This document shows, piece by piece, positions 5,931-6,559 of a stretch of 6,559 nucleotides of DNA. The notes below the pieces were generated by a model. It saw only the letters and a program-made list of their open reading frames with translations, ran no database searches and was not told where the DNA came from. Numbering within the stretch: the first letter of the stretch is position 1; each line of letters starts with the position of its first letter. Both the position numbers and the translations under genes were made by a program. Source of the DNA: a bacterium (GTDB taxonomy: Bacteria; Verrucomicrobiota; Verrucomicrobiae; JAJYAR01); NCBI GenBank assembly GCA_021779435.1, contig JAJYAR010000161.1, forward strand, positions 1 through 6,559, given 5' to 3'.

Positions 5931-6025
5931 CCGGAAAGGTCTGAATGCGGCGCGCCCGGACGGCATAGGCCCTATTGAGTTTATCGATTACCCGGCTGAC
6001 TGTCGTTTCCGTTACCCTCCTGCCC

Positions 6026-6559
6026 GTGAAACCGCCGCCCTCCCGCTCCTCCCGCAACTATCCGCTTCTCCTGGCCGGACAATTCCTCGGCGCCTTCGGA
6101 GACAACTTCGTCTTCGCCGCCATCCTCGGACCTCTGACCTTCAAGCTTCTCGCAGGACGCATCACCGAGCAGGATGTGAATTGGCAGAACCTGTTGTTCA
6201 GCGCGGTCTTCTTCATCCCGTTCATCGTTCTCGCCCCGTTCGCCGGGTACCTGAACGACCGCCGGCCGAAGACGACGTGGCTCATCGGCGGGAACGCGAT
6301 CAAGCTGCTGGGCACTGCGATCGGACTTTTCGGCGTGTGGCTGCACGAGGGCGATTTTGCCGCCAGCCGCCATTGGCAGCTCCTTGGTTACGCGGTGATC
6401 GGAATAGGCGCGTGTGTCTATTCGCCGGCGAAGTACGGCATTCTTCCGGAAATCCTGCCGGCGGAACGGCTCGTGAAGGCAAACGGGACGGTGGAGATGC
6501 TCACCCTGGTGGCGATCCTCGGCGGACTCTGGGGCGGTGGGAAGCTGTTCGACCATTCC
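6026..6559 (+). CDS. LplT-like MFS transporter, N-terminal part (3'-truncated)
   Basis: Open from a GTG at 6026 to the window end (178 residues, no stop). The N-terminus has a short basic, Ser/Pro-rich tail, then LLLAGQFLGAFGDNFVFAAI (15-34), matching the Q-F-x-x-A-F-x-D-N first helix of LplT-type carriers. Further helices lie at about 55-74, 85-105 and 117-133. GYLNDRR (74-80) is the MFS motif A loop between helices 2 and 3. SPAKYGILPEILP (133-145) followed by LVKANGTVE (149-157) is the family signature seen in LplT and in Aas-fused transporters. LplT flips lysophospholipids across the inner membrane for re-acylation; this substrate is inferred from family only. Full members have about 400 residues, so more than half is missing. 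An in-frame stop lies upstream at 5966-5968. No Shine-Dalgarno precedes GTG; TTG at 5975 is a less likely start. Confidence 0.85.
   Translation, partial: MKPPPSRSSRNYPLLLAGQFLGAFGDNFVFAAILGPLTFKLLAGRITEQDVNWQNLLFSAVFFIPFIVLAPFAGYLNDRRPKTTWLIGGNAIKLLGTAIGLFGVWLHEGDFAASRHWQLLGYAVIGIGACVYSPAKYGILPEILPAERLVKANGTVEMLTLVAILGGLWGGGKLFDHS

Larger units (their letters stand above)
5722..6025. other. Divergent intergenic region carrying REP-like elements
   Basis: About 300 bp between the oppositely oriented starts of the ABC operon and the MFS gene, so promoters for both should lie here. I see no convincing -35/-10 pair on either strand. The part near the ATPase (5722-5800) has no clear repeat. 5825-5930 holds an inverted REP pair and a third REP-like hairpin. 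5931-6025 has no clear repeat or gene. Open frames across the region look like chance frames over repeats. Confidence 0.6.

Noticed and set aside
5928..5950. A stretch reminiscent of dispersed repeats whose translation reads PERSE-like.
   Set aside because: The similarity is short and seen once; I cannot support it without a genome search.
5722..6025. Possible sigma-70 promoters for the divergent genes, such as TTGCGC or TTGAGT boxes.
   Set aside because: No box pair had a fair -10 element at proper spacing, so none is called.
5981..6556. A 191-codon minus-strand open frame at the right end.
   Set aside because: It is the antisense shadow of the MFS gene, whose plus-strand frame carries recognisable LplT signatures.

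Overview
This is a high-GC bacterial window (roughly two-thirds G+C by eye, strong G/C at third codon positions) with five protein genes, two of them cut by the window edges. The lineage cannot be proved from the sequence. GC-rich coding, Shine-Dalgarno-poor starts, degenerate NNGAATG heptamer arrays between genes and GTAG-headed palindromes together suggest a Gram-negative chromosome, possibly of the Verrucomicrobiota/Opitutaceae type (inference, modest confidence). The adaptor protein carries an RLS tip motif, which means an outer-membrane TolC-like partner and so a Gram-negative envelope.

Layout. (1) Positions 2-865, plus strand: the C-terminal two-thirds of a TrmA/RlmD-family RNA uracil-C5 methyltransferase, entering from the left. 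(2) 866-1101: a convergent intergenic gap with palindromes and no gene. (3) 1124-5721, minus strand: a three-gene operon transcribed right to left. It encodes a LolD/MacB-type ABC ATPase (5721-4957), an FtsX-type ABC permease with two MacB-like modules in tandem (4815-2449) and a HlyD/MacA-type periplasmic adaptor (2383-1124). (4) 5722-6025: a divergent intergenic region with a REPIN-like inverted pair of REP sequences and a third REP-like hairpin. (5) 6026 to the right edge, plus strand: the N-terminal 178 residues of an LplT-like MFS transporter.

How the genes work together. The ATPase, permease and adaptor make an almost complete tripartite mechanotransmission (type VII) efflux or secretion machine. 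The ATPase would act as a homodimer under a single pseudo-dimeric permease, and the adaptor would dock on an outer-membrane channel encoded elsewhere. The substrate cannot be read from the sequence. The methyltransferase and the MFS gene look unrelated to the pump.

The most unusual content is non-coding. Every gap inside the operon holds an array of degenerate 7-bp repeats. In the ATPase-permease gap two arrays face each other and form a 115-bp palindrome. In the permease-adaptor gap the array edge supplies the likely ribosome-binding site. Hairpins preceded by GTAG, the head recognised by REP-associated tyrosine transposases (RAYT), occur in the divergent spacer and across the adaptor stop codon. 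I see no defence system, CRISPR array, tRNA/rRNA gene or insertion sequence, and no wholly new protein system.
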